Source of the DNA: Candidatus Atribacteria bacterium
GTDB lineage: Bacteria; Atribacterota; Atribacteria; Atribacterales; Atribacteraceae
DNA: 9,566 nt
NCBI GenBank assembly: GCA_026390275.1
Contig: JAPLGF010000159.1
Coordinates: forward strand, 1 to 9,566
Direction of reading: 5' to 3'
Notes under the pieces: model-generated
Database searches by the model: none
What the model saw: the letters and a program-made list of their open reading frames with translations, nothing else
What the model was told of the DNA's origin: nothing
Shown: piece by piece, positions 1 to 5,816 of the stretch
How positions within the stretch are numbered: position 1 is the first letter of the stretch
Layout: each line of letters starts with the position of its first letter
Translations under genes and position numbers: made by a program

Positions 1-185
1 TATGGAATCGGTATGCCAAATCCGGGTCCAAACTCAAAGACGAAAGCGAGTCTCTCAAGCAAGGCATATATTCGGTCATTGTAGAACTTTTTAAAATCGT
101 TTACAGGTAATGGGAAGGCAACCATCGGGCAATAGGTCGCAGGGCATACGAAGTCAATCAGGATGAGAATACGAGCCCTAATCAT
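1..185 (-). CDS. Possible partial CDS of unknown function, running off the left edge
   Basis: Reading leftward from an ATG at 185, the minus strand stays open for 61 codons to the window edge. The protein starts MIRARILILIDFVCPATYC and continues with a charged, aromatic stretch (NDFKKFYNDRIYALLERL). An AAGGAG motif lies only 3 bases before the ATG, which is close but usable. The ATG overlaps the stop of another minus-strand open frame (182-310) as ATGA, a pattern typical of translationally coupled genes. I recognise no family. The C-terminal part is outside the window, so length and domain content cannot be judged. Chance openness over 61 codons is possible, so this is a modest-confidence call. 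Confidence 0.35.
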   Translation of the reverse strand, partial: MIRARILILIDFVCPATYCPMVAFPLPVNDFKKFYNDRIYALLERLAFVFEFGPGFGIPIP

Positions 186-292
186 GTGCTCCTTCTCTGC
201 TGTCTGCCGTTCCACTTCACCCGGCCAAAGCTCATATCCAGTATCTCAAAGGACGTTCCCTTCGTTTCATTCAGGAGAAGTTTCCTAAGATC

Positions 293-321
293 AAAAAGAG
301 GTAATTGAGATCAGTACCTCT
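293..321 (-). terminator. Weak hairpin followed by T-run, minus strand
   Basis: On the minus strand a 7-bp stem AGAGGTA (321-315) and TACCTCT (303-297) encloses an 11-base loop and is followed by TTTT (296-293), so the T-run is five long including the stem's last base. This is the shape of a short intrinsic terminator or attenuator reading leftward. Only three of seven pairs are G-C, so it would be weak. No gene on the minus strand ends just before it, and it overlaps the possible gene remnant described for this region, so it may be chance. Confidence 0.22.
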
Positions 322-384
322 GGGCACGAGGCTATTTCTGTGACACAGTGGAACTCGTAACCGACAAAGTAATTCGTTAGTACG

Positions 385-413
385 TTGATAGCCAGAAACC
401 ATGTAATGATATT
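385..413 (+). promoter_or_regulatory. Possible sigma-70-type promoter for the first URO-D-like gene
   Basis: TTGATA (385-390) matches the -35 consensus at five of six positions. It is followed after 17 bases by GATATT (408-413), a four-of-six match to the -10 box. Transcription would begin about 90 bases before the start codon at 514. The -10 box is weak, so this is tentative. Confidence 0.2.
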
Positions 414-495
414 TTTCGGGTCACTGACTGAGTTTTGTTTTGGAACAGGATGAAAAATCAACGTGTCAATATCTGGTCAAGATCCATTTGTTCTG

Positions 496-503
496 AAGGA
501 GGG
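496..503 (+). promoter_or_regulatory. Ribosome binding site that sets the start at 514
   Basis: AAGGAGGG lies 10 bases before the ATG at 514. The longer open frame begins at a GTG at 463 with no such site in front of it, and its extra 17 codons run through this Shine-Dalgarno sequence. The start at 514 is therefore preferred. Confidence 0.7.
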
Positions 504-513
504 ATACCATACC

Positions 514-1830
514 ATGGCAGAGCGTCTGGGAAAGGGATTAGGGGACTCATTGGGATTATCTTTAACCTACATGTCGCAGAAGGTAATAAATTCTGTTCCT
601 TTTATCGTGAGTGAAAAAGATAGAGAAATACTCCGGACGCTTGCCTCACGGGTCGCTGGTTTAGCCGTCCGTCCCATTGAGAGTGAGAAAAGGACTTTAT
701 GGTACAAACACAATTCCTTAGAAGATACCCGCCCGGTGATATTCTGTGATCCGGAAAACGGTTGGTATGAAATCATCACCAACGATCAGCTGCAGTGCGA
801 GGGGGATCTGGCACGGTTGTGGGAGTTCAAACTCCGGAAGGAAATATTCTGGGCCGAATCCATGGGAGATGATCGGGTCATTGAACCGCATTTTAACGTC
901 CAGTATGTTTTTGAAGAGAGTAACAGGGGAATGCAAGAGAAGGTTATTGGCGGAGATGACAACGGTTCCTATTGCTGGGATGCTCCCCTGAAGGATTATA
1001 GAGATTTTGGTATGCTTCATTTTCAAACCATCATGGTGAACCAGGAGAGGACATACGAGCTGCTCCATATAGCGGAAACCATTTTCGGTGATTTACTCAA
1101 CGTTCGTTTGGAAGGGATCTGGTGGTGGTCTTTTGGTCTGACTCACGATCTGATCAATCTGAGAGGACTGGAACAGATGATGCTCGATATGTTCGATCAT
1201 CCCGATGACCTCCACCGGTTGATGGCATTTTTACGGGATGAAGCGTTGGCGAAACTCGATTTTCTGGAGAGCAATGGTCTGCTCACCTTGAACAACAACG
1301 GGACATATGTGGGGTCGGGGGGATTTGGCTATACCACCAAGCTCCCTCAGAAAGACTTCGATGGGAGGAAAATCAGACTCCGCGACCTGTGGGGTTTTTG
1401 TGAGAGCCAGGAAACCGTCCTGGTTTCCCCAAAGCAGTTCGCGGAGTTTATCTTTCCCTATCACCTTCCGATTTTGGAACGTTTTGGTTTGAACTGTTAT
1501 GGATGTTGTGAACCACTGGACAAACGGTGGGAGGTTATAAAAAATGCACCACGTCTCAGACGGGTTTCGGTGTCTGCTTGGGCGGACGTCAAGGATATGG
1601 CAGAAAAATTGGGGAAGAACTATGTCTATTCCCGGAAACCCAACCCCGCTGATCTCGCCGTGCCCTATATCGATGAAGAGTATATCCGGAAGGGACTGCG
1701 AGAAACCATAGAAGCCACAAGGAATTGTCACATTGAAGTCATCATGAAGGATAATCACACCATCGGTCATAACCCCCAGAACGTCATGCGCTGGTGCCGA
1801 ATTGCCCGTGAGGAAGCCGAGAGAGTCTAG
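514..1830 (+). CDS. Uroporphyrinogen decarboxylase (URO-D) superfamily protein, function unknown
   Basis: A 438-residue protein starting MAERLGKGLGDSLGLSL; a GTG 51 bases upstream is less likely because AAGGAGGG directly precedes the ATG. The C-terminal half has the look of the URO-D-like TIM-barrel family: a WWW tract before the helix LRGLEQMMLDMFDHPDDL, the phrase LVSPKQFAEFIFPYHLPIL, the strand ending NCYGCCEPLD (residues 327-336), and a C-terminal MKDNHT (411-416). The superfamily includes true HemE and zinc-dependent corrinoid methyltransferases such as MtaA, MtbA and CmuA. The Cys pair at 331-332 sits where methyltransferases carry their His-x-Cys zinc site, but the His is replaced by Tyr, so metal binding is uncertain. 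At 438 residues it is longer than HemE (about 350). No heme or corrinoid genes are nearby, so I do not call it hemE. It stands alone on its strand and converges on the dehydrogenase gene. Confidence 0.85.
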   Translation: MAERLGKGLGDSLGLSLTYMSQKVINSVPFIVSEKDREILRTLASRVAGLAVRPIESEKRTLWYKHNSLEDTRPVIFCDPENGWYEIITNDQLQCEGDLARLWEFKLRKEIFWAESMGDDRVIEPHFNVQYVFEESNRGMQEKVIGGDDNGSYCWDAPLKDYRDFGMLHFQTIMVNQERTYELLHIAETIFGDLLNVRLEGIWWWSFGLTHDLINLRGLEQMMLDMFDHPDDLHRLMAFLRDEALAKLDFLESNGLLTLNNNGTYVGSGGFGYTTKLPQKDFDGRKIRLRDLWGFCESQETVLVSPKQFAEFIFPYHLPILERFGLNCYGCCEPLDKRWEVIKNAPRLRRVSVSAWADVKDMAEKLGKNYVYSRKPNPADLAVPYIDEEYIRKGLRETIEATRNCHIEVIMKDNHTIGHNPQNVMRWCRIAREEAERV

Positions 1831-1898
1831 GGAGTTTTATGCGTCTGATAGGTTTGAGGACGAATTCCACAAGCGTTATTTCATTAATCTCGTAGAAT

Positions 1899-1922
1899 AT
1901 TCCCACATGAAAAGGTGGGGAT
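1899..1922. terminator. Hairpin between convergent genes, possible bidirectional terminator
   Basis: ATTCCCAC (1899-1906) and GTGGGGAT (1915-1922) form an 8-bp stem with one G-U pair and an 8-base loop. It lies 2 bases past the dehydrogenase stop on the minus strand and about 70 bases past the URO-D-like stop on the plus strand. Neither side has a clean T-run, so efficient intrinsic termination is doubtful, but the position between converging genes fits. Confidence 0.35.
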
Positions 1923-1924
1923 TC

Positions 1925-3028
1925 CTATGGGACGAGAACCACCTTGATCGATTCATCTCCTTTTTCAGTTAATTCCATTCCCTTTTTATATTCCGAGAGG
2001 AGGAGTCTATGGGTGATAATGTCTTCTGTTTTCACCAACCCCTTTTGTAAGAGACGAATTGCCGTGGGATAGGTGTACGGACTGAGATGGACACCGCGGA
2101 TATCAAGCTCTTTCACGTCACCAATGATACTCCAGTCAACAAGGGTTGGTTCACTATAGACACTGAACTCCACGTACCGACCGAGTTTTCTGGTCATCTG
2201 CAAGCCCTGGATGACTCCTTGGGGATGGCCACTCGCCTGGATGTAGACATCACACCCATATCCATTGGTCAATTCTTTTACTTTTAAAACCACGTTTTCT
2301 TCAAGCTGGTTCATCACCAGGTCTGCTCCCAGTTTTTTACCGAGTTCGAGCCTTCTTTTTTTGATGTCGATAACGATTAATAATTTTGGATTTTTCAGTT
2401 TTGCCGACTGAAGCATTCCGAGTCCAAGGGGGCCGATTCCAGCAATGACCACTACATCAGCAAACTGGATATCAGCTCTTTCCACGGCATGAATTCCACA
2501 GGCTAAGGGCTCAATAAAAGGAGCTGATGGAAGGGGGAATCCCTCGGGCAGTTTATAGTTCCGTGCGGTTTTGGGAAGTCGTATATAGTCAGCAAATCCA
2601 CCTTCCGCAGTACGATGTTGAAAGCCGTACACTTGGTGTGCGGTACACATCCAATATTTTCCCTGCAGGCAATACCGGCATTTTTCACAGGGGACTCTCT
2701 GTTCAGAAACCACCCAATCACCCAATGAAACCTGGTATTTTTCTTTTGCTCCTTTGCCGAGTGTGACAATCTGGCCGTAAAATTCATGTCCAGGAATAAC
2801 GGGGGTGGTAATACTGGCTGGCTGTCCAGGGCTCCCCCAGACACGGGGAGCGCCGTAAAATGTTTTGACATCACCGGCACAAATTCCGCATCCTCCAACC
2901 TTGAGAAGAATTTCTTCCGAATCGATCTCTGGGACATCAACCTCTTCCAAACGAAAATCTCTTGGACCGTAATTTACCACCGCTTTCATCTTTTTGGGAA
3001 CATTTCCCATCGATTCTATAGAAGCCAT
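1925..3028 (-). CDS. Zinc-dependent medium-chain dehydrogenase, erythritol/L-threitol dehydrogenase-like
   Basis: A 367-residue protein of the medium-chain dehydrogenase family, which oxidises a sugar alcohol or secondary alcohol with NAD(P)+. Catalytic zinc ligands fit Cys50 (in CGICAGD), His81-Glu82 (PGHE) and Glu173 (IEPLACG). The structural zinc lobe has four cysteines, 114, 117, 120 and 128. The cofactor fold shows GIGPLG (197-202), and Asp221 ends the second strand, which favours NAD+ over NADP+. The stretches QVYGFQ, PVIPGHEF and VDWSIIGD-KELD, and the C-terminal GDESIKVVLVP, resemble erythritol/L-threitol dehydrogenases as I recall them; the substrate remains inferred. The start is supported by AGGAGGG six bases before the ATG. 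The gene is transcribed away from lacI across a shared control region, so it is probably co-regulated with the sugar operon. Confidence 0.9.
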   Translation of the reverse strand: MASIESMGNVPKKMKAVVNYGPRDFRLEEVDVPEIDSEEILLKVGGCGICAGDVKTFYGAPRVWGSPGQPASITTPVIPGHEFYGQIVTLGKGAKEKYQVSLGDWVVSEQRVPCEKCRYCLQGKYWMCTAHQVYGFQHRTAEGGFADYIRLPKTARNYKLPEGFPLPSAPFIEPLACGIHAVERADIQFADVVVIAGIGPLGLGMLQSAKLKNPKLLIVIDIKKRRLELGKKLGADLVMNQLEENVVLKVKELTNGYGCDVYIQASGHPQGVIQGLQMTRKLGRYVEFSVYSEPTLVDWSIIGDVKELDIRGVHLSPYTYPTAIRLLQKGLVKTEDIITHRLLLSEYKKGMELTEKGDESIKVVLVP

Positions 3029-3067
3029 AGGGTACCCTCCTGCCGTAGAATAATTTATAAAAATAGA

Positions 3068-3095
3068 TTGATAATTTCAGTAAGTATTATATAAT
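3068..3095 (+). promoter_or_regulatory. Sigma-70-type promoter for lacI-family gene and operon
   Basis: TTGATA (3068-3073) is a five-of-six -35 box and TATAAT (3090-3095) a perfect -10 box, separated by 16 bases. Transcription would start about 20 bases before the ATG at 3123, inside or just after the palindromic operator candidate at 3096-3110. A bound repressor there would block initiation. Confidence 0.65.
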
Positions 3096-3114
3096 AATTT
3101 CAATGAAATTTGAG
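3086..3114 (-). promoter_or_regulatory. Candidate promoter for the divergent dehydrogenase gene
   Basis: The 10-base perfect palindrome ATTATATAAT (3086-3095) also gives TATAAT on the minus strand (3091-3086). With a 17-base spacer the -35 position falls on CTCAAA (3114-3109), a weak three-of-six match. The resulting leader would be about 50 bases. An alternative further left is CTGAAA with TAAATT, both four-of-six matches. The palindromic -10 makes the first option attractive but unproven. Confidence 0.35.
3096..3110. promoter_or_regulatory. Palindromic operator candidate for the LacI-family regulator
   Basis: AATTTCA-A-TGAAATT is a perfect 7-bp inverted repeat around a single A, placed directly after the plus-strand -10 box, inside the spacer of the candidate minus-strand promoter, and 12 bases before the lacI ATG. 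Its core ATTTCAATGAAA (3097-3108) recurs exactly at 5466-5477, before the binding-protein gene. Unlike classical LacI-family operators it has no central CG step. Confidence 0.5.
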
Positions 3115-3122
3115 GGTGATCT

Positions 3123-4103
3123 ATGGTTACTTTAAAGGATATTGCCACAAGAGCGGGAGTCAGTATTTCGACAGTATCGTATTATCTAAATCAAAAGATT
3201 GAGCTTTCTCCAGCGACTGCCAGCCGGATCGAGGAAGCCATGAAAGAATTACACTATCAGCCGCGACGGTTATCGCGAAAAAAGCTCGAACAAAAGTTGG
3301 TGGGGGTGATCATACCGGACATCGAGAATCCTTACTATTCAATGCTGGTGAAAAAATTAGAGATTGCTCTCATTCGTTATGGTTATTCCCTCATTTTAAG
3401 CAATACCGATTATAGCTATGATTTGGAATATACTTTCATGGAAGTCTTGAAGAAAAAAGAAGTGAACGGTATTATTCTTTCTCCTTCAAACAGCCTCCCC
3501 AGAAAAAAGAAAGTCCATCTCAATATGCCTCTCATTCTTCTCGACCAGAATATTGAAAATATCCATGCAAGTTGTTTTACCATCGATAACTTTAAGGGAG
3601 GATATATCGCCACAAGTTTTTTGCTCCAAAAGGGATGTAAAAGGGTTGTCTTTCTCAGAGGAACCCATGGGACGTGGGGATCGATTTCGAGGTTTGAGGG
3701 GTATAAAAGAGCCTATCAGGAGAATGATATCCCCATAGATGAATCGCTCACCATCGACGGAAATTTTAATTATTCTGGTGGGTATGATGCGGTTACAAGG
3801 CTAATGCGGGAGAATAAAAAGTTCGATGCGATTTTCGCCGCGAATGATTTCTCTGCCATTGGTGCAATTGAGAGTTTGAAAAAGGGAGGCATTTCCATTC
3901 CTGGAGAGGTCAGTGTTATTGGCTTCGATGATATCTGGTTGGCAAGTATGATCACACCCAAGCTGACCACCATAAAACAACCTCTCGATCAGATTTGCAT
4001 GAAGGCTGTCGATACACTGGTTCGCACGATCGAAGATCCAACTTTAATAATTTGCGAAACGTTTGAACCTCAGCTGATCATCCGTGATTCGTGTAAGTCC
4101 TGA
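3123..4103 (+). CDS. LacI-family transcriptional regulator
   Basis: A 326-residue repressor or activator of the LacI/GalR family. Residues 2-25 form the helix-turn-helix (TLKDIATRAGVSISTVSYYL), followed by the third helix and KELHYQP, then a hinge (about 47-58) and a periplasmic-binding-like effector domain starting GVIIPDIENPYY. Effector-domain landmarks include FDAIFAANDFSAIGAIESL and VIGFDDIWLASMITPKLTTI near the C terminus, usual for sugar-responsive members. The hinge is odd: aligned to PurR, the minor-groove leucine (PurR Leu54) is Lys54, with Leu one position later, and the linker is about two residues shorter. The start has GAGGGTGAT a few bases upstream. It heads the operon with the cupin enzyme and transporter and diverges from the dehydrogenase, so it most likely controls all of them. 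The ligand is unknown. Confidence 0.95.
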   Translation: MVTLKDIATRAGVSISTVSYYLNQKIELSPATASRIEEAMKELHYQPRRLSRKKLEQKLVGVIIPDIENPYYSMLVKKLEIALIRYGYSLILSNTDYSYDLEYTFMEVLKKKEVNGIILSPSNSLPRKKKVHLNMPLILLDQNIENIHASCFTIDNFKGGYIATSFLLQKGCKRVVFLRGTHGTWGSISRFEGYKRAYQENDIPIDESLTIDGNFNYSGGYDAVTRLMRENKKFDAIFAANDFSAIGAIESLKKGGISIPGEVSVIGFDDIWLASMITPKLTTIKQPLDQICMKAVDTLVRTIEDPTLIICETFEPQLIIRDSCKS

Positions 4104-4147
4104 ATGTAATTCATTTTAGTTTCGTTTCAGAAAGTAGGGGCAGTAAA

Positions 4148-5350
4148 ATGAAAAAGATCACAGTGTCTTTACGATCCGCTTTTGAAAAAGGGGAAGGCAT
4201 TTTCTCCCTTTTTCCGAATTGGGTCCCCCGGCTGTTTTGTATTCCCGGAAAAAGAATGAAGCTACACCCCGATGATTACTATGCTTTTGGTGCCCATCGG
4301 GGAGCAATTGTCGAAAGATGGTTCTCTTCCACTGCCAAGGCCGACAATGGTTCTGAAACCACAGAAGATGAGGGGCTCAGCTCTATTTATTGGGAAGATG
4401 GTTCCCACAAGGAAAAGATTTTGTTCAAAGAAGCCCTTGAATGTATGGGAGAATTGATACTGGGCAAAAAGACCATGGAAAAATATGGTGGCTGGACCAT
4501 GTTCAGCAAATTTTTTGATACCATGGAGCCACTCCATTTCCACCTCCACCAGGATGATCGGAGCGCAGCCAAAGTTGGTCGGATCGGAAAACCAGAAGCT
4601 TACTATTTTCCCAGTCAATTAAACAACCACACCGGATATTTTCCGTACACCTTTTTTGGTTTGAATCCTAAAACATCTCGCGAAAATGTTATCCAATGTT
4701 TACAAAACTGGGATAGAGGCGACAATGACATCCTCGGCCTTTCTAAGGCGTACCGACTCAAGATTGGATCCGGATGGAATATTTCCCCTGGTATTTTGCA
4801 CGCTCCCGGATCCCTTCTCACCTATGAACCCCAAAAGAATTCAGATGTCGCTGCCATTTTTCAATCGATGACCTGGAATACATACCGTCCTTGGAATTTG
4901 CTGGTTAAGGATGTCCCTCTCCAGTACCAACATGACCTGAACTACATCGTTGATCTCATTGATTGGGAAGCAAATCTTGATCCTGATTTTGTTTCCAATA
5001 GGTATTGTGAACCGAAACCAGTCAAATCAATGCCGGAAATGGAAGCAGATGGGTATCAGGAATTTTTTCTATCGGATCGATCGAAGGACTTTTCTGCGAA
5101 GGAATTAACGGTATTTCCGAAAAGGACAGTGGTGTTGCATGATAGTGCCCCCTATGGATTAATCGTCATCCAGGGGCATGGAAAGTATGGAAAATTGACG
5201 ATTGAAAGCCCCACCCTGATTCGATTTGGTCAAATGACGAATGACGAATTATTTGTGACCGTGGAAGCAGCGCAGAATGGAGTAACAGTAACAAACCTTA
5301 GCGAAAGAGAGAATCTGGTTATCCTCAGACATTATGGTCCCGCTCTTTGA
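4148..5350 (+). CDS. Class I mannose-6-phosphate isomerase-like cupin protein
   Basis: A 400-residue protein related to type I phosphomannose isomerases, which interconvert aldose and ketose sugars with a bound divalent metal. The metal site is visible: His132 and His134 in HFHLHQDD, Glu150 in GKPEAYYF, and His218 in ISPGILHAPGSLL, the same order and spacing as the class I enzymes. A second cupin-like beta-rich part occupies roughly residues 305-400 (VLHDSAPYGLIVIQGHGKYG). Overall it is diverged from canonical ManA, so the substrate is open. Because it sits with an ABC importer, which delivers unphosphorylated sugar, and no kinase gene is present, it might act on a free sugar or polyol-derived ketose. 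It lies 44 bases after lacI, with AGGGG before the ATG, suggesting one operon. About 145 bases separate it from the binding-protein gene. Confidence 0.75.
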   Translation: MKKITVSLRSAFEKGEGIFSLFPNWVPRLFCIPGKRMKLHPDDYYAFGAHRGAIVERWFSSTAKADNGSETTEDEGLSSIYWEDGSHKEKILFKEALECMGELILGKKTMEKYGGWTMFSKFFDTMEPLHFHLHQDDRSAAKVGRIGKPEAYYFPSQLNNHTGYFPYTFFGLNPKTSRENVIQCLQNWDRGDNDILGLSKAYRLKIGSGWNISPGILHAPGSLLTYEPQKNSDVAAIFQSMTWNTYRPWNLLVKDVPLQYQHDLNYIVDLIDWEANLDPDFVSNRYCEPKPVKSMPEMEADGYQEFFLSDRSKDFSAKELTVFPKRTVVLHDSAPYGLIVIQGHGKYGKLTIESPTLIRFGQMTNDELFVTVEAAQNGVTVTNLSERENLVILRHYGPAL

Positions 5351-5495
5351 CCAAGGGGTGTATTTCTCCACTCGGGAGGATAGTACGCACTCAATGGTCA
5401 ACACATATTAGGGGAGGTGATTAAAAGTACCATAGTGGTTGTATCTTGATGCTTTTTGGGGTTTGATTTCAATGAAAATAAGGGGGGTACATGGA
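5351..5495 (+). other. Leader region before the binding-protein gene, with a stranded strong Shine-Dalgarno
   Basis: This 145-base gap is unusually long for the operon. It contains GGAGGTGAT (5413-5421), a nine-base match to the 16S anti-Shine-Dalgarno complement, yet no start codon lies at the normal 5-10 base distance. Tiny frames are present: MVNTY (5394-5411), whose TAG ends just before the motif, and an 11-codon GTG frame (5417-5449). The TTG at 5439 is in frame with the binding protein but 17 bases away. No convincing promoter or hairpin was found. The operator-like motif at 5466-5477 lies in its right part. Confidence 0.3.
5466..5477. promoter_or_regulatory. Second copy of operator-like 12-mer ATTTCAATGAAA
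   Basis: This is identical over 12 bases to the core of the palindrome before lacI and again lies just before a start codon (18 bases to the ATG at 5496). The inner inverted repeat TTTCA-A-TGAAA is intact, while the outer arms differ slightly. It is the natural candidate for a second binding site of the same regulator, giving separate control of the transporter genes. Confidence 0.45.
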
Positions 5496-5816
5496 ATGAG
5501 AAGAAAAATATTCGTTTTTCTACTGGTAGTGATGGTGATGGTAGTTCTGGGAGGGGTAGCGCAAGCCGAGAAAGTAAAACTGCGTTGGATGTTCCATGAT
5601 TCGGGTCCAGCGATTGAAAAGGCCGTTGCGGCAATTTACGAGAAATTCATCAAAATAAATCCTGATATTGAAATTTCAATTGAATACGTCCCATGGGAAG
5701 TAGCGATGCAAACCGTGATGACCATGGTTAAGGGGAATACTTTACCAGACATGGGACGGGTTTGGCCGGTTGGCAGAAGACCCTTCCGGGAAAACTCACT
5801 TGTTCGCCATGAGTAA
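5496..5816 (+). CDS. N-terminal fragment of frameshifted sugar ABC transporter substrate-binding protein
   Basis: The fragment encodes 106 residues. Residues 1-24 are a classic signal peptide (Arg-Arg-Lys, hydrophobic core, then AQA before EKVKLRW) with no lipobox Cys, so the mature protein would be a soluble periplasmic one. Mature sequence follows the family-1 (MalE-like) pattern: an AIEKAVAAIYEKFIKINPDI helix, then EYVPWEVAMQTVMTMV and KGNTLPDMGRV. After about residue 90 the frame turns to unrelated sequence (PVGRRPFRENSLVRHE) and stops at 5814-5816. The remainder of the protein continues in another frame from about 5764. The ATG at 5496 is chosen for its AGGGGGGT eight bases upstream and its fit to the signal peptide; TTG 5439 and ATG 5472 are in frame upstream. 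Alone, this fragment cannot bind ligand. Confidence 0.75.
   Translation: MRRKIFVFLLVVMVMVVLGGVAQAEKVKLRWMFHDSGPAIEKAVAAIYEKFIKINPDIEISIEYVPWEVAMQTVMTMVKGNTLPDMGRVWPVGRRPFRENSLVRHE

Larger units (their letters stand above)
186..513. other. Region without a confident gene; possible gene remnant on the minus strand
   Basis: No complete gene is visible between the left-edge frame and the first URO-D-like gene. On the minus strand one frame is open from 476 to 294 (61 codons, no ATG) and another from 310 to 182 (42 codons). The two could be joined by dropping one T in the T5 run at 297-293, giving a continuous frame through ITSF-DLRK. This may be a decayed gene upstream of the left-edge frame, or chance. 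The right part of the region should also hold the promoter of the URO-D-like gene. I see no tRNA, insertion-sequence end or CRISPR repeat here. Confidence 0.3.

Noticed and set aside
463..513. Longer start (GTG at 463) for the first URO-D-like protein
   Set aside because: The extra codons run through the AAGGAGGG site that serves the ATG at 514, and no ribosome binding site precedes the GTG.
1231..1770. A 179-codon open frame on the minus strand inside the first URO-D-like gene
   Set aside because: It lies wholly opposite a well-supported gene with clear family motifs, and its translation shows no recognisable domain.
514..1830. Calling the URO-D-like genes hemE
   Set aside because: Length, altered motifs and the carbohydrate setting argue against heme biosynthesis, and no other heme gene is present.
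2503..2940. A 145-codon frame on the minus strand overlapping the dehydrogenase in another frame
   Set aside because: The dehydrogenase frame carries all zinc and nucleotide-binding motifs here; the other frame has none and no separate ribosome binding site was noted.
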